Source: Desulfoluna butyratoxydans
GTDB lineage: Bacteria; Desulfobacterota; Desulfobacteria; Desulfobacterales; Desulfolunaceae
Direction of reading: 5' to 3'
DNA: 64,000 nt
Assembly (NCBI RefSeq): GCF_900699765.1
Contig: NZ_CAADHO010000012.1
Span: 62,001 to 126,000, forward strand
Part shown: one piece after another, positions 24,474-33,389 of the stretch
Layout of the letters: each line of letters opens with the position of its first letter
Numbering within the stretch: the stretch's first letter is position 1
Program-made: the position numbers and the translations under genes
Notes under the pieces: generated by a model
The model's database searches: none
What the model was told of the DNA's origin: nothing
Seen by the model: only the letters and a program-made list of their open reading frames with translations

Positions 24474-25823
24474 CTATCGTTTGCTGCGGGGGTGCTTCTT
24501 GATGGATTTCAGGAAGCGGTCCACGCGGGTCTTGACGATGGGGAAATCCTCCCCGCGGTCGTCGATGCAGTCTCCGTCGATGGTGAGGATGGGGATGCCC
24601 GCTTTTTTGAACATCTCGTTTTCCATGATGGAGCCTCCGTGGAAGTGCCTGCACGACTTCGGGTAGTAGGCGATAATGCCTTCGGTGTCCTCGGGGATCT
24701 CGTCGATGGCGATGCCCGTTCTGGCCGTCACCGAGGAAAAGGCCGGGTGCAGCACCGTGCGCCGGGCAATGGACCGGATGGGGTCCGCCGGGTCCAGGGG
24801 CTCCCAGAATGCGTAGTTCACCTGGGAGGCGGAGATGTCGATGCGCTCGTCCAGGTAGGTCATGAGAGGCGTCTTGAAGTAGGGACGCAGGTGGAACCAG
24901 GCGATGCGGGGACGGCTGTCGTCTTCACCCGCTGCCGTGCTTCCTTTGTACTCTTTGCAGCGGGACTTGTAGACGTCCACGATGCGCTCGGTGCCCCAGG
25001 TCTGCATGAGGTTGGCCGCGTAGTCCAGCTCCCGCACCCCTTTCTTTGCCGCGGTACGCTGCTGGAGCACCACGTCGTTGCCTTCGTTGAGCCAGGTTCG
25101 GGCTTCGTTGGTCCAGCGGATGACCTGGCGCAGGGTCTCGTCTTCCAGGGTGAGACCCGTGTGCTCGGTGACAAAGGCCACCATCTCCAGGAGCTGCTCG
25201 TAGACGTAGTCCACACCCTCTTCCACCCGCTTGATATCCTTTTCGTCCGTGCTTGCGGCCAGGTCGTAGAGGCCGTAGGGGATGTCCAGGATAAACTCCG
25301 GGCGCTTGTACTTGTGGGCAGCCAGTTCGGCGTACTTGGCCGATGGGTCGCACAGGTGGGTGGAGGTGATGAGCACATCCGGGGTGGGGAAAATATCTTC
25401 GATGACGCCCCCTGCCACGGTTTTCATAAAGGAGCACAGGTCCCCGGAAAAGTTGTGGGCCTCGGCGGTCTCGATGCGCTCCCGGGCCGCACCGGTCATG
25501 GCGAGCTGGGAGGCCACCATCTCCGTGGTAAAGGGGAGCAGGCCCATGGCGTACATGATCTCCGTGGGCACAAAGAGGCTTCGCCAGGCCACGTTGTGGT
25601 AGGCAAACTCCCCGTTGGTGTTGAGGTTGTAGGCGTTGAAAAACTGCTCGGTGTTGAGGTACCCCCGCTTTGCCGAGGGGGAGAGGGTGTCAAAGGCCTT
25701 GGGAAAGGCCATCTTGACGGCATCTCCGGGCTCGATTCCCTCCAGGCCGTTGACGCGGAGCAGGTTCTTTACCTGGACTTTTCGCTGCTCCGTGTTCTCT
25801 TGTATCATCTCCGCTCGGTTCAT
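24474..25823 (-). CDS. 2-hydroxyacyl-CoA dehydratase subunit (HgdB/BcrC-like), first
   Basis: 449 residues. The fold of the D-component of 2-hydroxyglutaryl/lactyl-CoA dehydratases and benzoyl-CoA reductases is shown by SLFVPTEIMYAMGLLPFTTE near the N-terminus, AHNFSGDLCSFMKTVAGG and STHLCDPSAKY with cluster cysteines, and GIIAYYPKSCRHFHGGS with a late cysteine. The enzymes carry [4Fe-4S] clusters and use one-electron reduction of a thioester. The start codon overlaps the stop of the upstream subunit gene (ATGA). Substrate cannot be read from the sequence. Confidence 0.88.
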   Translation of the reverse strand: MNRAEMIQENTEQRKVQVKNLLRVNGLEGIEPGDAVKMAFPKAFDTLSPSAKRGYLNTEQFFNAYNLNTNGEFAYHNVAWRSLFVPTEIMYAMGLLPFTTEMVASQLAMTGAARERIETAEAHNFSGDLCSFMKTVAGGVIEDIFPTPDVLITSTHLCDPSAKYAELAAHKYKRPEFILDIPYGLYDLAASTDEKDIKRVEEGVDYVYEQLLEMVAFVTEHTGLTLEDETLRQVIRWTNEARTWLNEGNDVVLQQRTAAKKGVRELDYAANLMQTWGTERIVDVYKSRCKEYKGSTAAGEDDSRPRIAWFHLRPYFKTPLMTYLDERIDISASQVNYAFWEPLDPADPIRSIARRTVLHPAFSSVTARTGIAIDEIPEDTEGIIAYYPKSCRHFHGGSIMENEMFKKAGIPILTIDGDCIDDRGEDFPIVKTRVDRFLKSIKKHPRSKR

Positions 25824-26866
25824 CGGTTTCTCTTTCGTCGTTTTTTGAGTCTCTTGATAAATGACTGCACCTCACGCTCGTTGATCTCGGAGCTGATGTC
25901 GCCTTCGAGGACCTTCATGGGCACGCCCACGGGGATGTCGTTTTTCAAAAGGGCCCACTGCATCTGCATGTTGGCGCAGAATTTCATGGAGTAGTAGAGG
26001 ACCCCGTCCACCCGGTATTCGGTGATGAGGCGCTGGATCTCCTCGATGGCCTCCCGGGACTTGTCCCCGAGCATGCGGGGGCAGGGCGTGCCGGAAAGGT
26101 AGAGGCTGGCCAGCTCTTTGTACGGGTCGTCCGACGGGGTCGCCTCGCCGGTAAAGGCCCTGAGGCCGGTGCACATGTGCTCCACCACGGAGACGCCGCC
26201 GGTGGCCTCGATGGTTTTAATAAGGGAGCCGTTGCCCGGGCCGCCGATGACCATGATGCGCGGGGCGTCCTTGTCTCCGGTCTGGCCTTTTTTTTCAGAG
26301 ATGAAGGCTTCAAGGCGGCTGTTGAGCTCTTCCCTGGGCATGTCCCAGGAGTCGGTGATGAGGGCTTCCACTTCGCGTCCGGTGACGGCTGTGGCCTCCT
26401 CTTTTCTCAAGGCGTCCACCTCGCGGAACAGGGTCCGCGTTTTGTTGAAGAGGGCCATGGAGGCCCGCAGGGCCTCGTCGGTGATGGGGCCGGCGTGGGC
26501 CTCCACATCCTCTTTCATGCGCCGCAGGCCCCCTGCAAAAAAGGAGACGCTGGCATTGGTGACCACCTTGGGAACGTCCAGAAGGTGGAGCATGGCAGGT
26601 TTGATCTCGTCCTGGCGGTAGAGCCAGCCGTCGGCCAGGCGTCGCATGCACTCGCAGGAGTGGGCGATGACCACGCCGGAGAGGGCGTCGTAGGCCCCGG
26701 TGAGGGCGCCTCCCATGGAAGAGCGGACGTAGGAGCAGATGGAGTCTCCCAGGACCACGTCTTCATGCTCGGCCCCGGAATCGGATTTGATGCCCACGGG
26801 AAGGGCACCTGCCGCGTGGAGAATCTCCAGGGGGGTGTATGTGCAGAACCATCCTATCTTTTTCAC
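25820..26866 (-). CDS. 2-hydroxyacyl-CoA dehydratase subunit (HgdB/BcrC-like), second
   Basis: 348 residues from a GTG at 26866 that overlaps the activase stop (GTGA); the longer open frame upstream is antisense to nothing useful and reads poorly. Family blocks: WFCTYTPLEILHAAGALPVG, LGDSICSYVRSSMG, IAHSCECMRRLAD with cysteines, and GVLYYSMKFCANMQMQWAL. It is the partner of the 449-residue subunit; together they would form the iron-sulfur heterodimer that the activase reduces. GTGA and ATGA overlaps tie all three genes. Confidence 0.88.
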   Translation of the reverse strand: MKKIGWFCTYTPLEILHAAGALPVGIKSDSGAEHEDVVLGDSICSYVRSSMGGALTGAYDALSGVVIAHSCECMRRLADGWLYRQDEIKPAMLHLLDVPKVVTNASVSFFAGGLRRMKEDVEAHAGPITDEALRASMALFNKTRTLFREVDALRKEEATAVTGREVEALITDSWDMPREELNSRLEAFISEKKGQTGDKDAPRIMVIGGPGNGSLIKTIEATGGVSVVEHMCTGLRAFTGEATPSDDPYKELASLYLSGTPCPRMLGDKSREAIEEIQRLITEYRVDGVLYYSMKFCANMQMQWALLKNDIPVGVPMKVLEGDISSEINEREVQSFIKRLKKRRKRNR

Positions 26867-28302
26867 TGGGCCGACCTTTCGGCCGAGGAGGCCATGGGAG
26901 TGGCTGCGTAGGCGTCGCAGGCATAAAGGGTCTGGACCACCTCTTCGCCCCTGGAAAGATGAACCAGGTCGCAGAGCATGGTCTTGTTGCAGCCAAGCTC
27001 CTGGGCACGGGTGCACTCGGTGAATTCGGAGGTGATTCCCTGGATGGTTTCAATGCCTCGGAAAGATCCGCGCTCTTCCACTTCGTCCCGGGCAAACAGG
27101 GCCATGCCGATGGCGCCCATCACCTTGTGATGCATGGGGACGTAGAGTTCGACCTTTTCGCCCCGGGCTTCGCTCAGGAGGTCCTCCAGGGATTTTTTGA
27201 CGCCGATGTTGGAGGCCACGCCTCCCTGGAAGGCGATGGGGGTCTTGAGGTGCTTTTTGTTGATGCCGAGGGTTGCGTAGAAGTTCATGGCCAGGGAGCG
27301 GTGGAGCCCTGCGATGATGTTCTCCTTGGTGTTGCCCTTGGCCTGCTCGGCGATGAGGTCGCGGCCCACAAAGACCGTGCACATGCTGGAGAAGCTGTAG
27401 GGCTTTTTGGCCTTGAGGCCCGTCTCCCCGAATTTTTCGATGGGAATGCCCAGCCGGTCGGCCTGGGCGTCGAGGAAGGAGCCGGTACCCGCCCCGCATT
27501 TTTTGTTCATGCCTGCTTCATCGAGCTCGCCGTCTTCAATGTACATCACCTTGGAGTCCTGGCCGCCGATATCGAAGATGACCTGGGTGTCGGGCAGGAG
27601 GTGGAGGGTGGCTTCGGCGTGGGCGTCCAGCTCGGTCTCATAAACGTCGGCCCCCAGAAGGGCCGAGGAGATCTCGTGGCCGCTGCCGGTGACCCCGGAG
27701 CCCAGGATGTCGATGTTGGCGGGGAGCTTTGCCGACAGCCGGGAGAACGCTTTTTTGATGTTGTTGATGACGTCCCCTTCGGTGAGGGTGTAGTCGGTTT
27801 CAAAAACCACGCCCGCTTCATCCACAAAGGCGATGTTGATGGAGATGGAACCGGCGTCCAGGCCGATGAATCCCTTGACGGTGTCGTTCCAGGTGCCGGA
27901 GACCAGGGGAAAGGCCAGGACCCTGGTTTTTTCGCAGATGTATTTGTAGGCAGGTTTTTTAAGCCCCTTGATGAGCTCGTCGATTTTCTGGAACGGGGAG
28001 GCAGGGGCCGGGTCGGCTGCTTCGGCCTTGATCCAGAGGTCGGAGACGGTGGTGCTGATCTCCACACGGGAGCCGTCTTCACAGGTAAACGAGGCCGCCT
28101 CTTCCCCTTCGATGGCGTGGTGGCGCGCATCCTTTTTCAGGGTGTCGATGACCGGGGCCACGGATTCCCAGGCCTCCTGAACGCGGTCTTTGGCCTTCTG
28201 GAGAAAGAGGTAGGGGATCCTGTAGAAAATCTGTCCCGGGGTCCGGGGCAGGGAAGCAAAGCCTGCGCCCGTATGTTCTGAGAGTGTGCCGTTAGGTGTC
28301 AT
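26863..28302 (-). CDS. CoA-enzyme activase (BadF/BadG/BcrA/BcrD ATPase family) with N-terminal extension
   Basis: 479 residues from the ATG at 28302. The ASKHA ATPase begins only near residue 155 with GFIGLDAGSISINIAFVDE and continues with LGSGVTGSGHE, IFDIGGQDSKVMYIEDGELD, the cluster-binding KCGAGTGSFLDAQADRLGI, SSMCTVF and GGVASN. Such activases hydrolyse ATP to push one low-potential electron into the dehydratase. Normal activases are about 260-300 residues; the first 150 residues here (including RIPYLFLQKAKDRVQEAWES) and a C-terminal tail with CTRAQELGCNKTMLC are additions of unknown role. It is the first gene of the operon. Confidence 0.88.
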   Translation of the reverse strand: MTPNGTLSEHTGAGFASLPRTPGQIFYRIPYLFLQKAKDRVQEAWESVAPVIDTLKKDARHHAIEGEEAASFTCEDGSRVEISTTVSDLWIKAEAADPAPASPFQKIDELIKGLKKPAYKYICEKTRVLAFPLVSGTWNDTVKGFIGLDAGSISINIAFVDEAGVVFETDYTLTEGDVINNIKKAFSRLSAKLPANIDILGSGVTGSGHEISSALLGADVYETELDAHAEATLHLLPDTQVIFDIGGQDSKVMYIEDGELDEAGMNKKCGAGTGSFLDAQADRLGIPIEKFGETGLKAKKPYSFSSMCTVFVGRDLIAEQAKGNTKENIIAGLHRSLAMNFYATLGINKKHLKTPIAFQGGVASNIGVKKSLEDLLSEARGEKVELYVPMHHKVMGAIGMALFARDEVEERGSFRGIETIQGITSEFTECTRAQELGCNKTMLCDLVHLSRGEEVVQTLYACDAYAATPMASSAERSAQ

Positions 28303-28447
28303 GCAGTGTCTCTTTTGTTGGTGTGGGTATATGTTTTTGGTTGTGAACCGGAGTTTATGCTGGAAACGACGTTCGGATTGTGATCGCCGCATAAGACCAA
28401 CCCAGGTCTCCCGTGGTGCTGCCTTAGCCGACGTCATGGGTGATATG

Positions 28448-28461
28448 TGATGATATCATCA
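28448..28461. promoter_or_regulatory. 14-bp perfect palindrome in divergent region
   Basis: TGATGATATCATCA lies midway in the 553-bp gap between the activase and the isocitrate dehydrogenase genes. A second inverted repeat, TTCATTC/GAATGAA, sits at 28530-28553. No gene is visible in the gap; both are possible operators. Confidence 0.4.
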
Positions 28462-28855
28462 TGTTTTCAAGGCGTTGCCCATTTGTGGGAAAATGTTTGT
28501 GGTATCGAAAGAGGATTACCATAAGATCCTTCATTCGACAAGGGTGGAATGAAAAAGGGAGGGCCAGGGTGGGTGGTGTTTTGAAACCTGTTGAAAAGAT
28601 GATGAAAACCTTCGTCGGTTGAAAACGTCTGCCGGGGGTGTATGATGAGGGCATGGGAGCTGGGGCCGGTGTTGTACTGGGCTGGGTGCGGGACTTGTTT
28701 TCTGCGGCAAGGCCTTGAGGTCCAAGGGCATCTCCTGTACAAAAGGTTCCACCCAATGAAAGTGAACTGTTACGATGACGTACTACCCCCTGTTTTAAAA
28801 TCCGTCATTGCCCGTAAGCCGTCCTGAAAGGGCGGCACCTAAGAAAGGAATAGTC

Positions 28856-29863
28856 ATGGCACAACGTAAAATCACCGTGATCCCCGGAGACGGGATCGGT
28901 CCCGATATTATTGATTCGGCCCTTCAGATCCTGGACAAGGCCGGATGCGATTTTGAGTATGAGTTTGCAGACGCGGGGCTTGCAGCCCTGGAGAAGCACG
29001 GCGAACTTCTGCCCCAGCGCACCCTGGACCTCATTGAAAAGAACGGGGTGACCCTCAAAGGGCCTCTGACAACCCCCATCGGTAAGGGGTTCACCTCCAT
29101 CAACGTCACCCTGCGCAAGCAGTTCAACCTCTACGCCAACCTGCGCCCGGTGATATCCTTTAAAGGGACCCAGGCCCGCTACGAGAACATCGATATCATC
29201 ACCGTGCGTGAGAACACCCAGGGCATGTATTCCGGGCTGGGCCAGACCGTGTCGGAAGACGGGTGCACGGCAGAGGCCATGAGCCTGGTCACCCGTGAGG
29301 GTGCCGAGCGTATTGTCCGGTTTGCCTATGAGCTGGCTCGAAAAGAGAAACGGAAAAAAGTCACCATCGTCCACAAGGCCAACATCCTGAAATCCACCTC
29401 CGGGCTGTTCCTGGACGTGGCACGGGAGATCAGCGCCGGGTACCCCGATATCGAGACCGCCGAGATGATCGTGGACGCCACCTGCATGAAACTGGTCATG
29501 AACCCGGAAGAGTTTGACGTCATCGTCACCACCAACCTGTTCGGGGACATCATCTCCGATTTGTGTGCCGGCCTCGTCGGCGGGCTGGGCATGGCTCCCG
29601 GGGCCAACATCGGTGACAACGCCGCCCTGTTTGAAGCCGTTCACGGCAGTGCTCCGGACATTGCGGGCAAGAACCTGGCCAACCCCACCTCCGTGATCCT
29701 TGCCTCCATCCAGATGCTGGAGTACCTCGACATGCAGGAGAAGGCCGAGGCCATTCGCCGGGCCGTCACCGCCGTCATCGAGGAAGGGGATCGCACCACC
29801 CGTGACCTGGGAGGGGCCCACGGTACCACGGACTTCACCCAGGCCGTCATGGACCGCCTCTGA
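28856..29863 (+). CDS. Isocitrate dehydrogenase, NAD-type (IDH/IPMDH family)
   Basis: 335 residues from the ATG at 28856 with AAGGA upstream. The beta-decarboxylating dehydrogenase family is marked by VIPGDGIGPDI, and the isocitrate-type substrate loop by TSINVTLRKQFNLYANLRPV and ITVRENTQGMYSG. Metal and cofactor regions are VIVTTNLFGDIISDLCAGLV and EAVHGSAPDIAGKNLANP. It would convert isocitrate to 2-oxoglutarate and CO2. A homoisocitrate or 3-isopropylmalate role is less likely from the loop. It is monocistronic and followed by a small repeat. Confidence 0.85.
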   Translation: MAQRKITVIPGDGIGPDIIDSALQILDKAGCDFEYEFADAGLAALEKHGELLPQRTLDLIEKNGVTLKGPLTTPIGKGFTSINVTLRKQFNLYANLRPVISFKGTQARYENIDIITVRENTQGMYSGLGQTVSEDGCTAEAMSLVTREGAERIVRFAYELARKEKRKKVTIVHKANILKSTSGLFLDVAREISAGYPDIETAEMIVDATCMKLVMNPEEFDVIVTTNLFGDIISDLCAGLVGGLGMAPGANIGDNAALFEAVHGSAPDIAGKNLANPTSVILASIQMLEYLDMQEKAEAIRRAVTAVIEEGDRTTRDLGGAHGTTDFTQAVMDRL

Positions 29864-29911
29864 TCCGGGTGTTTCACCCGGGCAACAAGTCCCTGTAACA
29901 ACGTTGATCAT

Positions 29912-29963
29912 GCCTCCGGCGGTGCGCTTTTTGATAAAGGCGGCTTACCCTGCCGCCGGAGAC
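29912..29963 (+). repeat. Short CCGCCGGAGG-ended repeat
   Basis: GCCTCCGGCGG at 29912-29922 and CCGCCGGAGAC at 29953-29963 form inverted ends around 30 bp that include GCGCTTTTTGA. It belongs to the same dispersed family as the A/B elements but lacks their full modules. Confidence 0.6.
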
Positions 29964-30094
29964 ATCCGTTTGATCCCCTTCAGGCGTCCGCCTTTTCCGC
30001 CGGTTTCCCGCCCTTAAAGTTAGGTATTTATCCTGCCTGATATTTTTTCCTTAATTTTATCTTCGCGTTTTTTACTTTGTGTTCTCTGTAAGCA

Positions 30095-30122
30095 TTGACA
30101 TACGGAGCTTATGGGGTATCAT
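30095..30122 (+). promoter_or_regulatory. Probable sigma-70 promoter of the second chemoreceptor
   Basis: TTGACA (30095-30100), 16-base spacer, TATCAT (30117-30122). The start codon follows about 260 bases later, so the mRNA would have a long leader. A hairpin GGTCCGG/CCGGACC lies in it at 30341-30361. Confidence 0.5.
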
Positions 30123-30389
30123 CAAAGGCAACAAGCCCATGGATGGTGTGTGTCGGAATCAAAAAGGTCGCAGTCAGTATTGTTGATAAAGTTCGGGCTG
30201 ATGCAAAAGCAGAATGGACACCTGTCGTGGGATGGCATGGCGCCGTAAGCGGTTTTCCATGGCGTTTCTTTGCATGGCTGTTTTTTGACCGGGCTTCAAT
30301 GGGTTTTGTCGGTGTGTTTGACTGGTATTTCAACGGTCTGGTCCGGGCATGCGCCGGACCGGAGCCCATGCAGAGAAAGGACATGCAGG

Positions 30390-32438
30390 ATGATTTTGGA
30401 CAGACTGAAGATTGGGACCAAAATACTGATTACGTTTTTGTTGGTCGGTATTGTGCCCCTTGCCGTCATCGGTTCCGTTTCCGTTTTGAAGTCGAGTGAA
30501 TCCCTCTCGGAGCAATCCTTTGAAAAGTTGAAAATTGTCCAGGAGATTAAGAAAGCCCAGGTCCGGGAGTATTATGCCGGATGCCTGGGAGACATCTCCG
30601 TTTTGTCCAAAAACTACGCCCTGTCCGAGGCCCTGAACCGTTTTCCCATGCTGTTTGACGAAGAGGGCAACGTCAACATGGATGGCTACGACTTTTACGA
30701 CACCCGGTACGGGGAGTCCATGAAGCTTGCCGTTCAGGAGTACGGGTACAACGACCTGCTGCTGATCCAGGCAAACGGCCGCATTGTCTACTCGGCCCGG
30801 AAGGCTCCGGATCTCGGCAAGTCCGTGCTGGAGGGGCCCCTGGCCGAGACCCATCTCGGACAGGTCTTCTCCCGGGGGCTCGAAGGGGTGGCCACCACGG
30901 ACTTTATGCCGTATTCCCCGGCGGACAACCAGCCCATCGCCTTTATCCTTGCCCCCATTTCCGTTGTGGACAACATGACCCAGGAGACACAGGTCACAGG
31001 GCTTGTGGCCCTGAAGCTGGACAACGGCCAGCTCAACAGCATCGCCACAAGACGTGAGGGCATGGGGGAGACCGGGGAATCCTTTCTCGTGGCCCGCACA
31101 GGGGAGGGGGCGGTGTTCCGAACAGACACCCGGACAGGCAAAGCCGGTGAGCAGGCCTTTTTCGCCTGTCTGGACGACGCGTCTGCCCAGGAGAGCGGGG
31201 CAGGGACCTATACCTACAAAGGGGAGCAGCAGCTGGTCTCCTTTGGAAAGCTGGGCATCGACGGCCTGGACTGGATCATGATCTCCAAGATTGACGGGCA
31301 TGAGGCCTTTGCCTCCGTTCGCCAGCTCAAGACCCTCATCGGTGTCGTGGTGTTGTTCGGCGTCGCCGCCATCGTTTGTGTGGGTTTTTTGATCGCCCGT
31401 TCCATCACGCGGCCCATCAACGATATTGCCGCAGGCATGAAGGATATTGCCGATGGCGAAGGGGACCTGACGGTGCGCCTTAACGTCAAGGGTCGGGACG
31501 AACTGGCCGAGCTTTCCCACTGGTTCAACACCTTTATCAACAAGGTGCAGGAGATCATCCGGCTGGTGTCTGAAAGCGCGGAAAAACTCAACGGCTCATC
31601 CACCGAGCTGGCCCAGATTTCCCATGTGATGAGCGAGGGGGCCGATGAGGTCTCCTCCAAGTCGGGCACGGCGTCGGCCTCCTCCGAGGAGATGAGCGCC
31701 ACCATGCAGTCCATTGCCGCCGCCACCGAACAGGCCTCCGCCAACATGAGCATGGTGGCTTCTGCGGCCGAGGAGATGACGGTGACCATCTCGGAGATCT
31801 CCCAGCACTCCGATACCTCCCACACCATCACCCGGGAGGCGGTGAACCAGGCAGGGAGCGCCGCCGCAAAAATGGATACCCTGGGCACGGCTGCCCAGGA
31901 GATCAGCCATGTCACCGAAGTGATCACCGAGATCTCCGAGAAGATCAATCTTCTTTCTCTTAACGCGACCATCGAAGCGGCCCGGGCCGGGGAAGCCGGG
32001 CGCGGGTTTGCCGTGGTGGCCAACGAGATCAAGGACCTGGCAGGCCAGACCGCCGGGGCAACCCAGGAGATCCGCAGCCACATCGAAGGGATCCAGAACT
32101 CAACGGCTGAGACCGCAGGAGAGATCGGGCAGATCACCCAGGTCATCGACAAGGTCAACGGCATTGTCACCACCATCGCCGAAGCGGTCAAAGAGCAGGC
32201 CGTTACCACCCAGGAGATCGCCGGCAACGTGGCTCAGGCCTCCACGGGCATACAGGAGGTCAACGAAAACGTGGCCCAGAGTTCCCTGGTCTCCAACAGC
32301 ATCGCCGACGAGATTTCCCAGATCAACCGGATCTCCGGAGAGACCTCGGCCAGCAGCACCCGGGTGAGCAACAGCGCCGAGGCCCTGTCGGGCCTGGCCA
32401 CCGAGGTGTCCGAGCTGGTGGGGCGCTTCAGGGTGTAA
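30390..32438 (+). CDS. Methyl-accepting chemotaxis protein
   Basis: 682 residues from the ATG at 30390; AAAGGA lies upstream. Transmembrane helices at about 12-34 and 355-375 enclose a periplasmic sensor with one copy of the block found twice in the receptor at 3.9 kb (EYGYNDLLLI, DFMPYSPADNQPIAFILAP, GETGESFLV). A HAMP linker (ITRPINDIAAGMKDIADGEG) and the methylated coiled-coil with INLLSLNATIEAARAGE and GFAVVANEIKDLAG follow. It should signal through CheA/CheW. A terminator follows. Ligand unknown. Confidence 0.96.
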   Translation: MILDRLKIGTKILITFLLVGIVPLAVIGSVSVLKSSESLSEQSFEKLKIVQEIKKAQVREYYAGCLGDISVLSKNYALSEALNRFPMLFDEEGNVNMDGYDFYDTRYGESMKLAVQEYGYNDLLLIQANGRIVYSARKAPDLGKSVLEGPLAETHLGQVFSRGLEGVATTDFMPYSPADNQPIAFILAPISVVDNMTQETQVTGLVALKLDNGQLNSIATRREGMGETGESFLVARTGEGAVFRTDTRTGKAGEQAFFACLDDASAQESGAGTYTYKGEQQLVSFGKLGIDGLDWIMISKIDGHEAFASVRQLKTLIGVVVLFGVAAIVCVGFLIARSITRPINDIAAGMKDIADGEGDLTVRLNVKGRDELAELSHWFNTFINKVQEIIRLVSESAEKLNGSSTELAQISHVMSEGADEVSSKSGTASASSEEMSATMQSIAAATEQASANMSMVASAAEEMTVTISEISQHSDTSHTITREAVNQAGSAAAKMDTLGTAAQEISHVTEVITEISEKINLLSLNATIEAARAGEAGRGFAVVANEIKDLAGQTAGATQEIRSHIEGIQNSTAETAGEIGQITQVIDKVNGIVTTIAEAVKEQAVTTQEIAGNVAQASTGIQEVNENVAQSSLVSNSIADEISQINRISGETSASSTRVSNSAEALSGLATEVSELVGRFRV

Positions 32439-32470
32439 GGGGCGTGGAACCGTGCTGAGATAAAAAAATC

Positions 32471-32501
32471 CCCGGGCAGGCAGGCTGCCCGGGAATTTTT
32501 T
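32471..32501. terminator. Bidirectional terminator after the chemoreceptor
   Basis: CCCGGGCAG and CTGCCCGGG form a perfect 9-bp stem around GCAGG, followed by TTTTTT after AA; an A run before it serves the leftward CGGC gene. Confidence 0.88.
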
Positions 32502-32596
32502 GTCTCGCGAGGGCCGCGTTTCGGGAGGAAGGGACGCGTGGCCTCGTGGCTTTGACCCGGGTATGTCCCGAGGTGTTCTGGTCTTGGAAAAAAGGG

Positions 32597-32929
32597 TTAA
32601 TGCGTGTACTCGATGATCTGGACGTCCGGGCCGATTTTTTTGATGATGGCATCCCTCATGTTGGCGTAGTGGGGGCAGGGGTATCCGATGGGGTTCCCCT
32701 TGGAGATGCAGGAGGTAAAGACAATGGCCTCGGCGCCCCGGTCCACCATGATCTTGGCACGGGAGATGGCCCTCTTGCCGGGGCAGCCTCCGCAACTGAC
32801 AAACCCGACAATATCGACGGGGCCTGTCTCCTCAAAGGCCAGCGTTCCCTGGGTGGCGGCCTTGAAATCCGTGGTGCCGGGGCACATGTCCTCTGTCTGC
32901 TGGCAACGAATGATTCCTACTTTTTTCAT
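32597..32929 (-). CDS. CGGC domain-containing protein
   Basis: 110 residues from the ATG at 32929. The sequence MKKVGIIRCQQTEDMCPGTT, VGFVSCGGCPGKRAISRA and VFTSCISKGNPIGYPCPHY is the CGGC domain (PF08821-type), a small cysteine-rich, probably metal- or Fe-S-binding fold found mainly in anaerobes. The exact function is not known. No operon partner is close on this strand. Seven cysteines in 110 residues suit a cytoplasm kept reduced. Confidence 0.88.
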   Translation of the reverse strand: MKKVGIIRCQQTEDMCPGTTDFKAATQGTLAFEETGPVDIVGFVSCGGCPGKRAISRAKIMVDRGAEAIVFTSCISKGNPIGYPCPHYANMRDAIIKKIGPDVQIIEYTH

Positions 32930-33290
32930 CTGCGTGATCTCTTTTAATTGATTGCGTGTGGTTGTTTCAGGCACCGGGGACGCGATATTCCCCTTCGGCA
33001 TTGCGTTGCCGGGGGAGCATGTTTTAAGGAGCATGGCACCTCGAAACCTGATTTCAGACTGTCCCGGTAATTCGTATCATGAATACTAGTCGTCATCAAG
33101 AAAGATAAATGGTGTTCCCTGGCAGTGGGCAGCCCCCCGAAACCGCAGGATCGGGTGTTGCTATTTTTACGATTCGCATGTAAGTGGATGAACCGAAACG
33201 GCAAAACAGAGAATGGGCCAGGGCCTCGGCAACATATGCCGAACAGGGCTGGGGCGGGCAAAAACCGCTGCATGGAAGGGGCCATATATA

Positions 33291-33309
33291 CACAGGTAGT
33301 GTACCTGTG
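33291..33309. promoter_or_regulatory. 19-bp perfect palindrome upstream of the DEAD-box gene
   Basis: CACAGGTA-GTG-TACCTGTG follows the -10-like TATATA (33284-33289) directly and lies 80 bp before the helicase start. It could be an operator over the transcription start. The rest of the 460-bp gap (32930-33389) shows no gene. Confidence 0.45.
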
Positions 33310-33389
33310 GTGAACCCTCTGACGAGCCGAGAATTTCGTGGCTGTGGGAACCGTGTGTTCCGCAGGCACCATGACCCGAAGGAAAACGA

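Noticed and set aside
30123..30389. c-di-GMP riboswitch in the chemoreceptor leader
   Set aside because: The conserved GEMM core (GGGACGCAAAGCC-like) and tetraloop receptor are not present.
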